The position numbers were made by a program, and so were the translations under genes. Below, piece after piece: positions 13,601 through 25,644 of a DNA stretch of 64,000 bases. Source of the DNA: Erythrocercus mccallii (Eukaryota > Chordata > Aves > Passeriformes > Dicruridae); NCBI GenBank assembly GCA_013397435.1, contig VZRG01001040.1, forward strand, positions 87,214 through 151,213. The letters are read 5' to 3'. Position 1 is the first letter of the stretch. Each line of letters begins with the position of its first letter. The notes beneath the pieces were generated by a model, which was given only the letters and a program-made list of their open reading frames with translations, did no database searches and was not told the DNA's origin.

Positions 13601-15040
13601 TTTAATCTGCTGTAACTCTTCTACTGTTTTATGAATCAAGCTGGCAAGAAACCAGATTTCAATATTTATTTCCAATGCTATTGAAAAATAAGAGATTCAC
13701 TAGAGACATCTCTGCTGCATGTGTCTTGTTGCAGATGGACTCCAGCCACTGATCAGAAGACAGTGGAGCAGCAGATGTGGGTTGTAAAGAAATCTGTTCA
13801 TATTTCATAACTGGGAGGATGCAGTTTTCTTCCAATGTGTTTGCAGATTAGAAAGAAAGAGCCAACAACATCAATAACAGTAAAAAAACCACCTAGTATG
13901 GATCAGAGGCCTATTTAAAAAAAACCAAAAAAAGTATTAAGTCATCTCTCTACCTCTGTCTCACACTTCTCTTTCTGTCTTTAATTCCTTGGGGAATAGA
14001 ATTTTTTATATTTTTCTTACTAACTTGACAATCATTATCAAAATACAATATCAGAATACAGTAAGAACCTACCTTCACAGGGAGCAATAAGAATCCAGCC
14101 ACTACTAGGCATTTTATTGATTGTTTCACATATTTCTAATTCTGTGGTAGGAGCAGAGAAACAATTTTCTTATGCTTCTCCTCCTCCTCATTTTTACTCT
14201 GCAGTCATTGACCCAGGGGACTCTAACTTGCAAAACACTCTGCCCACTGCAGTGCTGACAGACTTAGAGTCAGCAGAGCACTCTCACCACAGTTGTTGCT
14301 TGCACAGCAGTGGGCTTCTGCTGCTCACCCTCGAAGAGGTGGCACCTGTCAGGGTAGGCACAAGGCTGAGTATCCAAGGCACAGCTCAGTGTGAAAAACA
14401 CAGCTGTCAATGATGAAATACCATTCTGAAGAGGGCATCTGGAATAACAAGCAACTGTTATAAGCTCCAAGCTTCTGAAAGGGTCAGAGAAGAACTGGAT
14501 TTTTGGATAGCAATTGTTAGCTGTAGCTTACACCCCACCACTCCAGAGCAGATATGCTGGGACTGGGACAGCTGTTTGCAGTTAATCAGGAGCTCTCTGG
14601 CATAAAATTGAAAGGCAGTGTAGCTGCAGCTTGTTGAAAAAGAGATCAGACAAGCATATGAGCAGACAGGTAGATGAAATGAAAAAGTACTGTCTTGGGT
14701 GACTGTCTTCAGAGACAGGAGGGTAAGAAAATTCTTTCAATGTACTAGGTTGATGAGACAAATCGGAAACCATATTCTTGTTTACAGTTATCAAAATTAT
14801 TTTATTTTTCCAGCAAATTTAGTAATACTATCTGTCTCTGTGTTGCTTTTTCAACGTCTTTTTCAAAGTTGCTAATGCTGTAAACTGGCTAAAAATTTGC
14901 ATGTGCCAAGACGTCCTCAGTAGCACTGAAGGACTTGAACATATAGCAGGCCTGGAATTTTCTTATGCCTAATCTTCTAGGAAAGTGACAAGACCTTACT
15001 GAAGAGATAAAAGTATGGAAAATTCTGTAAGTGTAACAGA
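7700..15040. other. Intergenic DNA, no gene recognised
   Basis: No recognisable coding sequence, RNA gene or clear mobile element. The longest open frame on the + strand (12861-13247, 128 codons) has no recognisable domain and a cysteine/histidine-rich composition typical of chance frames. Minor features are a short TCTGTG-type repeat at about 13444-13470, a repeated CTGACACAAGTC pair near 10320-10345, and a TTAATTAA-rich palindromic stretch near 10913-10930. A very diverged CR1 remnant near 9075 (TTCAGCCTGAAAAAGAGA) is possible but too short to call. Confidence 0.55.
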
Positions 15041-15044
15041 ACTT

Positions 15045-15120
15045 GTAACAAAGGAAAAATAAAAAGCAAAGGCAGAGAGGAAAGGGAAAGGAAAACAAGG
15101 AAAAAGAGAAAAAGGAATTT
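15045..15120. repeat. Purine-rich tract
   Basis: About 75 bases almost entirely A and G on the + strand, made of AAAGG, GGAAA and AAGAGAAA blocks with few pyrimidines. Mirror-like purine tracts can form triplex DNA, but no function is shown. Confidence 0.6.
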
Positions 15121-15129
15121 GCCAAGCAT

Positions 15130-18100
15130 GGAATTTATACCTATGCAATTTGTAATAAAATTAGCATTGCCAAAATTTGAAGTAAGTTTGAAATTTCAAA
15201 GGAAATTAATTTTTTTAGTCATCAGTGAGTGCTATATTTAGAAAAAAAACAACAACAAAAGACACATGTCTCTCTGCAATGTTGAATTGAAGTTTAATGT
15301 GATTCTACATATGCTCCAAAATTAAATTAATAGTTTTTAAAAAGGCAATTATGTTGAATATGGAAACAGAGAATGCAAATAGAAATATGGAAAGGGAAAC
15401 TACAGCCCAAGTATTAAGATAGGCCAAATGACAAAGTATTTAATAAATATAATTTTGAAGGAATTTATTTATTTGTTTGTTTGTTTATTTAAAAAGCATG
15501 CTTTTTGAGGTTTATACTGTGCAACTAGAAAATAGTATAAATAGTATCTCTATTGAAAAAAATGGAAAATGCAGATCCAGCCACTGGCTTGAAGTAATAT
15601 GATGATTAAGGTCACATTTGCACAATAGCAGATCATCTGGCAGAGGAAGGCTGAGCTGGACCAGAAGGAATGTATGATTCCCATCTCTGCTGAATTAGCC
15701 AGCATATGTGGCACTGTCTATAGAAGACAACTGAAGACGGCTCTGGTGGAGAGAACAATTCAGTGCTTTGCTTTATGTGGATAAGGTTTCAAACTGGATT
15801 TACTGCAACATGACCACTGCCTAAAACCCCCCTTATTTTCACAATTTTGAACAAGAGAATATTTAAGAACCTGGTTGCAAACGAGACAAAACAGAGGAGA
15901 GTTGTATAATGTGCAAATGAAATGAAAATTTAATATCTTTATATAACAGTATACCTGAATTTTCAGGTTTCTCAGATGGGTGAAATCTCATAGAGCTCTC
16001 TGAGGGGACTTGTAATAAGCTTTTAATATGCTGCCATATACTGCCATATGCAACATTAGGTGATATGGCAGGGTATTGGACTGAAGATTTTCCATAGCCA
16101 CATGTAACAGGTTTTGCAGCAATAAAAACATAAATGATACTCTGACGATGAGCGGCTGCTTAAGAGTTTCTGCTGAAAATCATGGTGAGTCTAATACGTT
16201 TTATAAAAGTATCATTCTTTATACATTTATGTCCTTTACTGATGGTATTGTAAAGTTTTTGTGCACTCTAAACCCTTAGTCCTTCGCAGCCTCCACCTGA
16301 GCTTTTAGTCCTTATCCTTTCTTAATACCGACAGGAAGTAAATTTTCATCCCTAAGGAACAGTAAAATATTTGATAGAGAGAGGGGATCTTACTGTAAAC
16401 TGTATGCCTTTCAGCACAGTTTCACAGTGCAGTGGTTGCTGGATTTCCTCACTTGCTCTGTTGTACAAGGATGTTTTACTTTGTCCCTCTATCACTACCC
16501 ACAATGCATCATTAGAAGTTCTGGCTGATGGCAATTTATGTACACCTGATTCCGTATTAAGTCTGATCTCAGTGAGGTCAAGGCTAATCTGTTCTAACAT
16601 CCAGACCTTCTGCTTTTGTTTAATATAGCCTGCTGAGATTAAAACAGGATTAGAGCTCATCTGATTGGGAGAATAACCTCTGCAGATGAACTCTTCTACT
16701 GCTCTTTTGAAAAAGTCACAATAGTGTCTTGCAATGGGCATAGTTTCTATTTATCAATAGCCATAAGACATTTGGTTGTTCTTTTGTTTGTCCTTGTGAC
16801 AGTTTTGAAACCAGACTCCTTATTTCCTGGAGTCAGATCTAGTTGTTACTATATACATGGAATTCATGATTATGGATTTCAGAACATGTCATTTTCTCAT
16901 TTATCTCAAAGCATTTTCAGTTTGCTACAGCAATAAAACTAAAACAAGTTTAAATGAATTAATGGAAACTGTCAAGTGTATATTTAATAAAGTTAAATTT
17001 TTACTTGTTTTATTATCAAGTTTGCATTTAAAATGTTTTTTCTTCTTTAAACACATTCAAGCACTAACTGTGCAGAACTGTGCAGAATGTTTTCGCTTCA
17101 TGTTGGTTCAACATCTACAATATATATAATCACAGAAAAAAAGCAGGTCTATGTAATCCAAAAGATATGCCTCCAACTTCATTTGTGATGAAGCCAAGCA
17201 TAAGGATTGCCAAAATATTTAAACTTATAACACTTTTCTGTGGGTTCTCCCCCAGTATGTTCAGTAAAGCCATTCTTCTGTAGTATTTTGAATCTTGACA
17301 CATAAAAATTTATATTGAAGGATGAGATTTTGATGTGAGCATAAAAGCAAAGCAAAAGTAAAAAGAGCAAAATTATTTGGTCAATGTGTTCTCATTGTTT
17401 AGATTATAAGAAATACAAAATAATATAACTATCAATGATTAATATTATATAAAATATCACAGGTAGCATGCAGTGAAAAGATCAGCAGGGAGAGAGTTCT
17501 GAAAATGTTATTTTTGCACAGACAGGCTGCTTGGCTGCTGTCCTAGATTTCAGCCTGCTCTAGGTGGAGGTCATGCTGTGGCTAAAGTAATTAGCAAGGT
17601 CAATCTGACCAGCTCAATATAAACCTGGAATAATTCTACTGAAGTGTAGAATAAGAACAATTGAGAAGAAAACATATTATTTTTGTCCTGATTGCAATAC
17701 TACTATCCATACTAGCAATGACACTAGTAGATTTCAGGATTTTTTGTCTTTGGGATGATCCTTGGCCATTTTACTTCACTGGTGCAGGGTGTTATCCTTT
17801 GGGTGATGTTATTTCCTTATAGCAGTCTGAGAGTTGTTCTGCCACCAAAGTTTGATCCTTACCTTCTCTAGCAGTTAAGTTTTGGTCCTGCTTTGGTATC
17901 CAAGTGAAGGAAAACTGTCTTAAAAGACAGAAGTGAATAATAAAGAGTTGTTTGAGTTCTTAAAAAATTGTCAGTGGGAGCAAGAGAAGATACCTTTAAT
18001 GATCTGTGTTAATTACATTTTCTTAACAGTATGGGAACACCCATATGCTTTTTACTTCAAGAGACAGAGCAGCTATCGAAAGCATCATGTACCTCTAATA

Positions 18101-20100
18101 AATGAGAATGTGTGCTGATATCAGTATCATTCCATAAAGGTTCAGATTTTTAATCTGATCAGTAAATTCATAGTTTGTAATGTAAGACTATGCAACTGTG
18201 TGAAAATATGAAGATAGGAAAAAGCAGCATTACTGCATATCTGGAAAATAGATCTTAGACTGCTACATGATTGTTTAACAAAGTCTTTCTTGCCAGGCAC
18301 TCTACAACACATCTTCCTGTTTTCTGTGCTTCTCATGTACGCATAAGTTTGATTTCTCCATAATGAAGCCAGAGGAGCATAAGAGCATTGAAGCTGCATG
18401 TGTATGGGAGGGAAATAATATTTTGGCAAGCCAAAGCAGTAATCACCATTATAATCAGGAGATGAAAATGCATTCTGTGTTATACATTGCCTCTGAAATT
18501 ATTTCTTAATGAACCTTTCTGGGTTGCTTCCTGTATGCTAGGAAAAATGATGCAGTTTTGTTTGCTATGTTTAGAAAATATAAACTTCCTGCTCCTCTAA
18601 CTCAGTAAATATGGTCTTTTTTTTCCATACTCACAGACAGATAATTTAATTTTGTAAAAGCAAGAATTGCCATGCAGATGATGTTGCACATTTACAACTA
18701 AAGTGAAAGGTCTCATAACTCTGCTTTCAATAAAAGAATGTATCAGAGGTTCTGGCTAAGCCAGCACCAAAAAAGCTTGCATTGCATATGGGGGAAAATT
18801 TGGTTCCTTTACAAAACTTTGGTATTGTTGACTGGGAATTGCATTATTATTCTAACACCTCAGAAACAACTTTTAGGGAAAATAGGTCACAGATCACTAC
18901 ATGATTTTTTACCAAAGTTTTTCTTGCCAGATACTATACAACTGATGATGTCTAACAGTGGGATGTTGTGTAAGAGTCATCATAGTTTAAGTAATTGCTA
19001 GGAAGGTAGATTTTGTAATTAACAGATCCTTCTGAAACTGGTACAAAAAGCTGGTGGGAAGTCACACAGGAATAATAAATCAGCTGACTCAAATGGCAAT
19101 TGATGTCAGAGTTCGAAGGTAGTTAGTATTGTCAAATGACAAGACACCACTAAATCACAGCTTACCACTACAGAGGTTTTTGGTAACATCTATTTGAAAA
19201 TAGGATATGTTGTTAAACTGAGGTCTGGAACCTCACAATTAGAATTATGATGAAATGGGCAAAGCTGCACACAAGGAAAAAAAACTATTTGAAATTATGG
19301 GAGATGGCACATGTTTATAAACTTATGATAGAAACTAGTGACTGGAAATCATAAGGATATCATATAAACTTACTGAAAGAATAGCTGATACTTTTTCGTC
19401 AGAAAAAATGGGAAGAGACAAGCTCTAGCACACAGGAGACTCCAAATCTGGCAATATGCACATCAATATAACTGAAAATATCAACTGCCATCGGAAAAAA
19501 TTAAATTACTACTTCCTGAAATTCCCAGCAACTGGATGAGATACTTAGAAACCAAATGTAAAGAGCTGGAAAGCCTACATGTGTTCGACAGTATCATAAA
19601 ATGTTAAAGTAGTAATAAGCTTTGGAAAAAACAGGTATGCTATTTGGACTGAAGCTTTAGGAAAATTTGAAAATCTCATGGAGGTCTGCTGTAGTGGTTG
19701 AACTATTGTGCAGAAAAGCATGTGTCCTTCCAGAGTTTTCTGGAAGCAGCAATTTGAGGTTGCTGGTGTTTGCAAACATGCAGCCTTCCTCTGGGAATTT
19801 TCACAGTAGCCCAATGAATGCCGGGAGCTGAATCCCTCTGCCTGTGGTGGTCTCCAACATACTGTGCAGTATCCATGGGCCAGGACACCTGTGAGGAGCA
19901 ACAAGGAAGCAGGGCTGGTCCCTGCCTCATGCCTCCCCGCTGCAGGTCCTGTGCCTGCAGGCAGCTCATCTGCCCACGATCCTCAGGACTGCCCCAGAAG
20001 CAATGTCTGACAGGGCTGTCCCAACACCAGCATGCAACACCACTTGGCAGCTCAGGCTAATTTTCTCCTTACGTCTCCGTTTCATTCTTCAGATAGAGAA
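15130..20100. other. Intergenic DNA, no gene recognised
   Basis: AT-rich sequence with no recognisable gene. It contains a short TTTA/TTTG simple repeat at 15463-15490. The section from about 19800 to 20060 is more GC-rich and may be an old repeat, but I could not assign it to a family. Open frames of 60-130 codons overlap on both strands without any conserved motif. Confidence 0.5.
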
Positions 20101-20102
20101 GA

Positions 20103-20144
20103 ATACATACATTCATATATACATACATTCATATATACATCCAT
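20103..20144. repeat. 16-bp tandem repeat (2.6 copies)
   Basis: The unit ATACATACATTCATAT is exact at 20103-20118 and 20119-20134, and continues as a partial copy to about 20144. It sits just left of a perfect hairpin. Confidence 0.9.
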
Positions 20145-20150
20145 AGAGCA

Positions 20151-20178
20151 TATGGTACTGCATGAAAGCAGTACCATA
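20151..20178. repeat. Perfect 11-bp inverted repeat (hairpin)
   Basis: TATGGTACTGC at 20151-20161 and its exact reverse complement GCAGTACCATA at 20168-20178 are separated by a 6-base loop (ATGAAA). The stem is perfect. It is too short for a microRNA precursor and has no T-run after it. It may be a chance palindrome or a remnant of a transposon end. Confidence 0.8.
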
Positions 20179-20461
20179 CCCTGGTCATCACCTCTCTCCC
20201 TGCAGTCCCTTTCTCACTCCTGTGCCTTTTGCTCCTCTCTGAAACTCTTGGCACATGTGCCCTGCTTATTTGTAGGAAATCTAAGTTTGCTGAAGAGCAG
20301 ATAGATACTGTTTGGCTCTAAAGTATGTTGATTTACTAAGAGAAAGCATTTATTTCTGTTCCAAGTTAAGTTTCAGCAGATTAACTCTATAGAATCTGAA
20401 ATTAGTATGCCTACATAAGAAGAGTGTACTATGTCTGCATATTTAATTCTGGTTTTTAAAG

Positions 20462-21390
20462 TGTCCTAGTCACCAGTCCAACAAAATTACAGACAGAATG
20501 TGAATGATGACAAAGTAAACCCAGTAAATAATTACACTTCCAATTTCTGTTGCCACCAAAGTCCTTTGTTTCAAGGCAGCCAGACTTTTACCTATCACTC
20601 CCTCAAAATAAAATACCAAGCTAGGATAAAACTGACTACCACTAGAGTGGCAGGAGTTAAGCACCACACAAAATCCCAGCAATCCAGGTAAATCCCACAA
20701 CAGATTCATCCATTTTGAAATCTTGGACCAGCTAGGCCACAGATTAAATAAAGCAAAACATAATTCCTAGGCCCTTTCAAAGGGACAGAAATTACTCACA
20801 GATGGAACAATTTTGCAGAAGTGAATTTGACTCTTACAGTTTGCAGGCAAGCCCACACAGGCCACAGAATGGAGCTAGTTCCATTCTAAAGACACCTAAA
20901 CCACAAAAACCTTTACTTACTATATAAACTCCTACACTGACCCAAGTGACTTTCAACCCTGATTGTGTCCATTCTAACTTACTTCCCACGCCTAGCATTG
21001 CACCTCAAAATGTCCCTCCAGCAAGGTGCAATCTCTGCCGAATCTGGCCCAAACCTTTTTGCCTGTCTCAAACATTTTGCCTGTCCCAAATCTTTTTGCC
21101 TGTCCCAAATCTTTTTGCACTGGCGCATCTGTACTTTGATACAATAAAGCAAACAGTCTGCATGCAAAAGATAAGATTTGAAAGAGTAAATTTCCACAGA
21201 AAGCATGAAGCATCAATGCTTATGCTAGAAAAGGCCACACATCTCTGATATACATCTCAGATCTCTGATACACGTGTAGAGCATCTGCAAGTAAGAAGAG
21301 ACGCAGCCTTTTGTGTGTGAACACCACTCTTGGTGCTGCTTGACCCTACAAGTTCTTGCTGCACTTGAGGAATGAGAATGTCCCCTTAAA
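20462..21390 (+). mobile_element. Candidate retroviral-type LTR, solo or degenerate
   Basis: The block carries the ordered signals of an LTR: a TATA box (TATATAAA at 20921-20928), then a 19-base tandem repeat at 21048-21118, then a polyadenylation signal AATAAA at 21143-21148 about 220 bases downstream of the TATA box. A TG start is possible at 20462 (TGTCCTAG), but no matching CA end or target-site duplication was found. No gag, pol or env coding sequence is attached. The signal order is seen directly; assignment to an LTR is inference, and the exact family is unknown. Confidence 0.35.
21048..21118. repeat. 18-19-bp tandem repeat, about four units
   Basis: Units of CCCAAATCTTTTTGCCTGT (19 bases) at 21048-21066, 21067-21084 (diverged, 18 bases), 21085-21103 and 21104 onward (last unit breaking off after TTTTTGCA). 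Units 3 and 4 are almost identical, which points to recent duplication. Confidence 0.9.
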
Positions 21391-21393
21391 GGA

Positions 21394-21394
<1 letters not shown>

Positions 21395-21442
<48 letters not shown>
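21395..21442. repeat. 48-base uninterrupted A run
   Basis: An unbroken run of 48 adenines, bounded on the left by GGAC and on the right by TTGTCC, so that GGACAA and TTGTCC form a 6-base inverted repeat around it. Avian CR1 elements do not leave poly-A tails, so the origin is unclear: a retrocopied tail, a microsatellite expansion, or a length error in the assembly. Confidence 0.9.
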
Positions 21443-21445
<3 letters not shown>

Positions 21446-21449
21446 TCCA

Positions 21450-24400
21450 AAAAAAGTGGATTAGCAATTTGGCCTTCTTTTGCCAGGAGGATTTTCTAGT
21501 CTTTCACTTGAGCTTAAGCACACAAAATCTCAGCACACAGCCACCTTTTTCATCAAATCCAGCTGCAGAGAGTTGCAAAAGTCAACATCTCTTAGATGTG
21601 GCATAGAACAGAGTGATGAATCTTAGCACTAAAGATCACATATCTGGGAGAAAAAAAAAACAACAAACCCAGATTGAGTAATTGCATCTGTCTTCTTAAA
21701 TTGTTCTTAATATAATGAACATATTACAGTGACCTTTAGAATGTCTAATGGGTGATGCATTTAATCTTTTTGAATATTTAAGCCACCTTCAAATTATGTT
21801 TCACTGGTTTATTTCTACCTTAGTCTGTGCACTAATCATCATAGTCAAGAGGGATTAAAAATTATACAACCACTACATACAGATAGTTCCAGATCTCATT
21901 TTTGCTTCTTTTCTTAAATCTCAACTATAGAAATAATTCTCTGCTGTTTCTCTTGAGCTACCATGTTGGTCTGGTCTGTTTTTCTAATTCTTAAAAAAGC
22001 TACTACAGTACATAAAAAAGATCACTGCTCTTCATTCTTGATCAGAATCATTCTACATAATACAGATTTCTAAGCTTCAGAAATTTGAATAGATATTGGG
22101 ATGTATTTCTCTAAAAAGCTCTTAATGAATGCAGGAAGATAACACACACTTGAATTATTAAACTCATGACAGAGAGTCTTCCATTAAAAAAAAGTGTGTC
22201 TTCTGAAAACTTCTTAAATCATCAATTTATTTTGGTTCCAACTTCTATTTTATATTCTGGTTCCAGATCCTGTTAGTTTGCCAGGTCTGTTTTTATTCTT
22301 TTCTTTAGACTAATTCTTAAGTTCTGCTTTAGATCACTCTTTCACCTTACTCTAAAGTTCAATATAGCACAACTCAGTGCTTTGACCACTACCAAATACA
22401 AAGCCCACTACGTCAGCTGTTCTTGGAAAGATTTTTGTTCCACTTGCAACCATTGCAAATTTTGAAATTCTGCTGATGGATATGGTCTCGTCTACTGACC
22501 TGGGCATGCTTTAGTCCATGATATAAGCACTTTCAGTGCTCGTGTGCAGGACTCTTTAACTGAGCAGTACTAATTGGTACCATGCACGCAAGGATGTAGC
22601 AATGTAAGAGGGAAATGACTCATGAATTTCCTTTCTTTTCATTGGCAATGTCAAGGGGTTAGCTTTGATTTCAGTCATAAAAAGATTTTCTTATCTCTTT
22701 CATTTTGCTTCCTCTGAACTCCAGCTCTGTGCATAATTAAGCATAGTTCATAAATTCTCACCGTTCCAAACCTCACTATTTCATGACAATTTTTACTTCA
22801 TATTTATTTCCCTGGAATAAATCCAAAAGAGTGTAAGAATTTACTTGAAAACTAGATTGCCGCAGAGATGAAGACAAACAACTTGCAATTCACTGAGTGC
22901 AAAAATTATGAGAATATAAGGACAGAAAAACAGTAGAAAAAGGGAATTGCTGTGTGGTTGTATATCAACAAAGACAATTTAGTTTGTAAGAGGAGTATGG
23001 TCAGTGGGAGACATGCCCTTCCAGCTCTTTCTGGACAATGGCCTAGTGATAAATAAATTGCGTGAAGAAGCAAGAATTGTAGCTAGTATCATGTTTGACC
23101 TCTGCCCCTGAGGCACTCCTCAGAAGCGACTGGGAGCAGAGGATTTCAAGCCCAGGCTTTAAGCATTGTGACATGGGGAACTGATGGGCAATTGGCGAAA
23201 ATGCTGGATTTCATCCACCAAAACAACAACTGTTCCTAACTGATGACTTGCCACCTTGCAGGTGTTCTTACAAATGGGGCTGGTAGACCATAGATTGTAG
23301 TGAAAGAAAAAGTCTTGTTGATTTCAGGGCAGATCACTGGGGTTACAAAAGATACAAGGAGCTTCAGAGGAGCAGCTTATCCCACCCGAAAGAGACTGGT
23401 TGTGTGAAAGCTCCATACTGCTGGGTTTTTTTGGAATTACCCTGTAAGTAAAAATAATCATCTGTGTATAACATACCCAGACTTTTTTTAGTGGAATTCA
23501 ATAATGATACCCACAGAGTATTTTTTTCTGTCATAGCACTAAATGTTAGGCTGTTGTGGCTCTGCTTTGAGATGGTCCTCTCAAGTCTAGGTAAAGAGAA
23601 GGAAGATTAATTCTCTCATTGAATTAGACCATCCTTTAAGGAGACCGGCATGTTATAATGACAGCCTTTACAATTGTCTTATGTCTAATTAGTATTTTAA
23701 ACATTTTATTAAAAAACATGTTATTTAGTGTTCTGGAAACATAGGCAAAAAAAGCTTTTGTGCTTAAAGTTATATTCACTAGTAGAAACTGGAATAAAAA
23801 AAACCCAGCTCCTTCTAGCCTCTTTAATAAAGTTGTTCATGGTGCTCATTGTAACTATGGAGCACACAGGGACAGTCCCCAGATTTCTCATCTTATTTAT
23901 TTCTAAAAACAAACAAATAAAATAGACCAAAAAAGAATCCAACCAACAAACAAAACAAACAAACCTAAACAAAAAAACCAACCAAACAAAAAACCTCCTC
24001 AAAAACTCTCAAAGCCTTTTAAGTTAGTTATTTATTATAAAATGTATGTTTTCATTACAACTGATCATGATATATACCAAGTACCAAGGCTGTTTCAAAA
24101 GGCATGTGGTAGCAAATAATATTTAACACACTGCAAGTTAAACAGAAATGTCAGATGATCTTTGAGGCTTAATAGTAAGGAAATACTAACAGTTGAAGGT
24201 AAAACATGTATTTTGCATCTTTTACAGCTAAATCCCAAAATCAGGCTAGTTGATGGTATGACAGCAAACTACAGTAGTTACACAGTGATATTGGTCTACT
24301 AGTCATTTTAGCTTGTGGTTTTGACTCTAGTGAAGAATGTGTACCATTGTGTATATGTTCATCTTTTCTTTCCCAATATACGGAGTGCCGATAAGTAACA

Positions 24401-24680
24401 TTCCTAACTTAAGTACTTGCAAGATTTACTCATCACTAAGAATTTTAGTTTCCAAATATTAAGTTTAGATGTCCTCTTTAATATTGGCTGCTGGAAACTT
24501 GGTACTGTAGTTAATTTAAAGAAGTCAGATTAATTTTGCTCAATATGTTCCTCAAGAATGTATTACTCAGATAATATAAACAGTTCCTGCTCCTTAAACA
24601 CTATGGTTTATATGCAATATGTTTGCTTATTATTACTATCAAATGTGTTGTTCAACACATTTAATTATGAAGACCATATT
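21450..24680. other. Intergenic DNA, no gene recognised
   Basis: AT-rich non-coding sequence without a recognisable gene or RNA. It holds one A/C-rich simple repeat at about 23910-23995 built on AAAC and AACC units. Open frames are short and lack domains. Confidence 0.6.
23910..23995. repeat. (AAAC)n / (CCAA)n simple repeat
   Basis: A stretch of about 85 bases made of AAAC, AAACAAAC and CCAACCAA units with almost no G or T. The reverse-strand open frame through it (23721-24002) is rich in phenylalanine and valine because of this composition and is not a gene. Confidence 0.8.
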
Positions 24681-24682
24681 CA

Positions 24683-24985
24683 TGCTGTTACAGTTTTGTC
24701 TGGGATATAGTTATCTAAATGGGCTCAGGGCTGTCTGTCAAATTTGTGTTGGAAATAGTGTTGATAACACAGAGATGCTTTCATTGCTGCTCAGCAGGGC
24801 TTAAGCAGTGTCACGCCTTTTCTGCTCCTCGCAGAATCTTACCAGTGAGTGGGCTAGGGATGCACAAGGAGCTGGGAGAGGATACAGCTGGGGCAGCTGA
24901 CCCCATCTGACCAAAGGGATATTCCAGATGCTATGGCATCATGCTCAGCATACAGAGCTGAGGGAAGGAGAAGGAAGGGTTCCCC
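24683..24985 (+). mobile_element. Avian ERV solo-LTR fragment (U3 part), truncated
   Basis: Starts near TGCTGTTACAGTTTTGTC and follows the avian LTR family whose consensus begins TGCTGGTTTTGGCTGGGATA. Recognisable are GTGTTGATAACACAGAGATG, then GGGATGCACAAGGAGCTGGG, GACCAAAGGGATATTCCAGA and CATCATGCTCAGCATACAGA, where the family's TATA region is degenerate. The match stops shortly after that point (about 24985), so R and U5 are missing. The same family lies in the opposite orientation at 25645-26202. It is non-coding. Family recognition comes from memory of avian genomes. Confidence 0.75.
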
Positions 24986-25644
24986 ACCCATAGCTACCAT
25001 CCTCTCAGGAGCAAACCTGCTGCAACATAGCCATACCCATGGCTGCGTACCCCCTCATGGGGCATACCTGCTCTGTCTTGGGCTTCTCCCTGGCTACACA
25101 CATTGAGGTGCTCCAACATGACCTCATGCACCCTTCAAGGTGTTGTTGCTGCAGCATGGATTAATCCCTAGGCCACAGTCCTCTCAGAGATGTACCTGCC
25201 GTGGTGCCGCCGGCATAACCATGGCCACAGACACTTTGGGGTGCCCTGCTCCTTCCTGTGTGTACTTACTCACAAGTCACAGTGCCTTTCAGTTGATTTC
25301 ACAGTGCAGTTCCAGCCTGCCCAGTACAGTGGCACAGAATGAGCAGTGATGCTCTGGCCATCTGCCAGCCCACGCACATCACCACAGCTGTTATCAGAAT
25401 GTTCCCAGGCCCAGCAGAATAACATGATCAGCAGCAGCACAGCCCTATGGCAAGCAGTGAAAGCAAAAGCATCACTAACAAGCACTAGACTCTAATATAT
25501 AGCCAGGCAAGTGAGCTCCATGGCAAGCACAGGAGCCTGTTGATTAATAGCTAAGCAGCATAACTGCTCTAAATTCAATCTAGCACATTCCAATCAAACA
25601 TTATCTTGCACCCTTTAATACTCACACTAGGTGACAAAAACGAC
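24985..25644. mobile_element. Probable ERV/LTR-derived sequence between two LTR copies
   Basis: Moderately GC-rich sequence with internally similar segments: TCCTCTCAGGAGCAAACCTGC near 25000 resembles TCCTCTCAGAGATGTACCTGC near 25175, each followed by a CATA-CCATGGC motif. The later part (GGCAAGCACAGGAGCCTGTTGATTAATAG near 25520) resembles other avian LTR sequence. No intact coding frame is present. It is best read as a mosaic of decayed LTR or non-autonomous retroelement pieces; the exact boundaries are not resolved. Confidence 0.45.

Noticed and set aside
15045..15120. Purine tract as a triplex-forming regulatory element
   Set aside because: Not a clean mirror repeat and far from any promoter. 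Listed only as a low-complexity tract.
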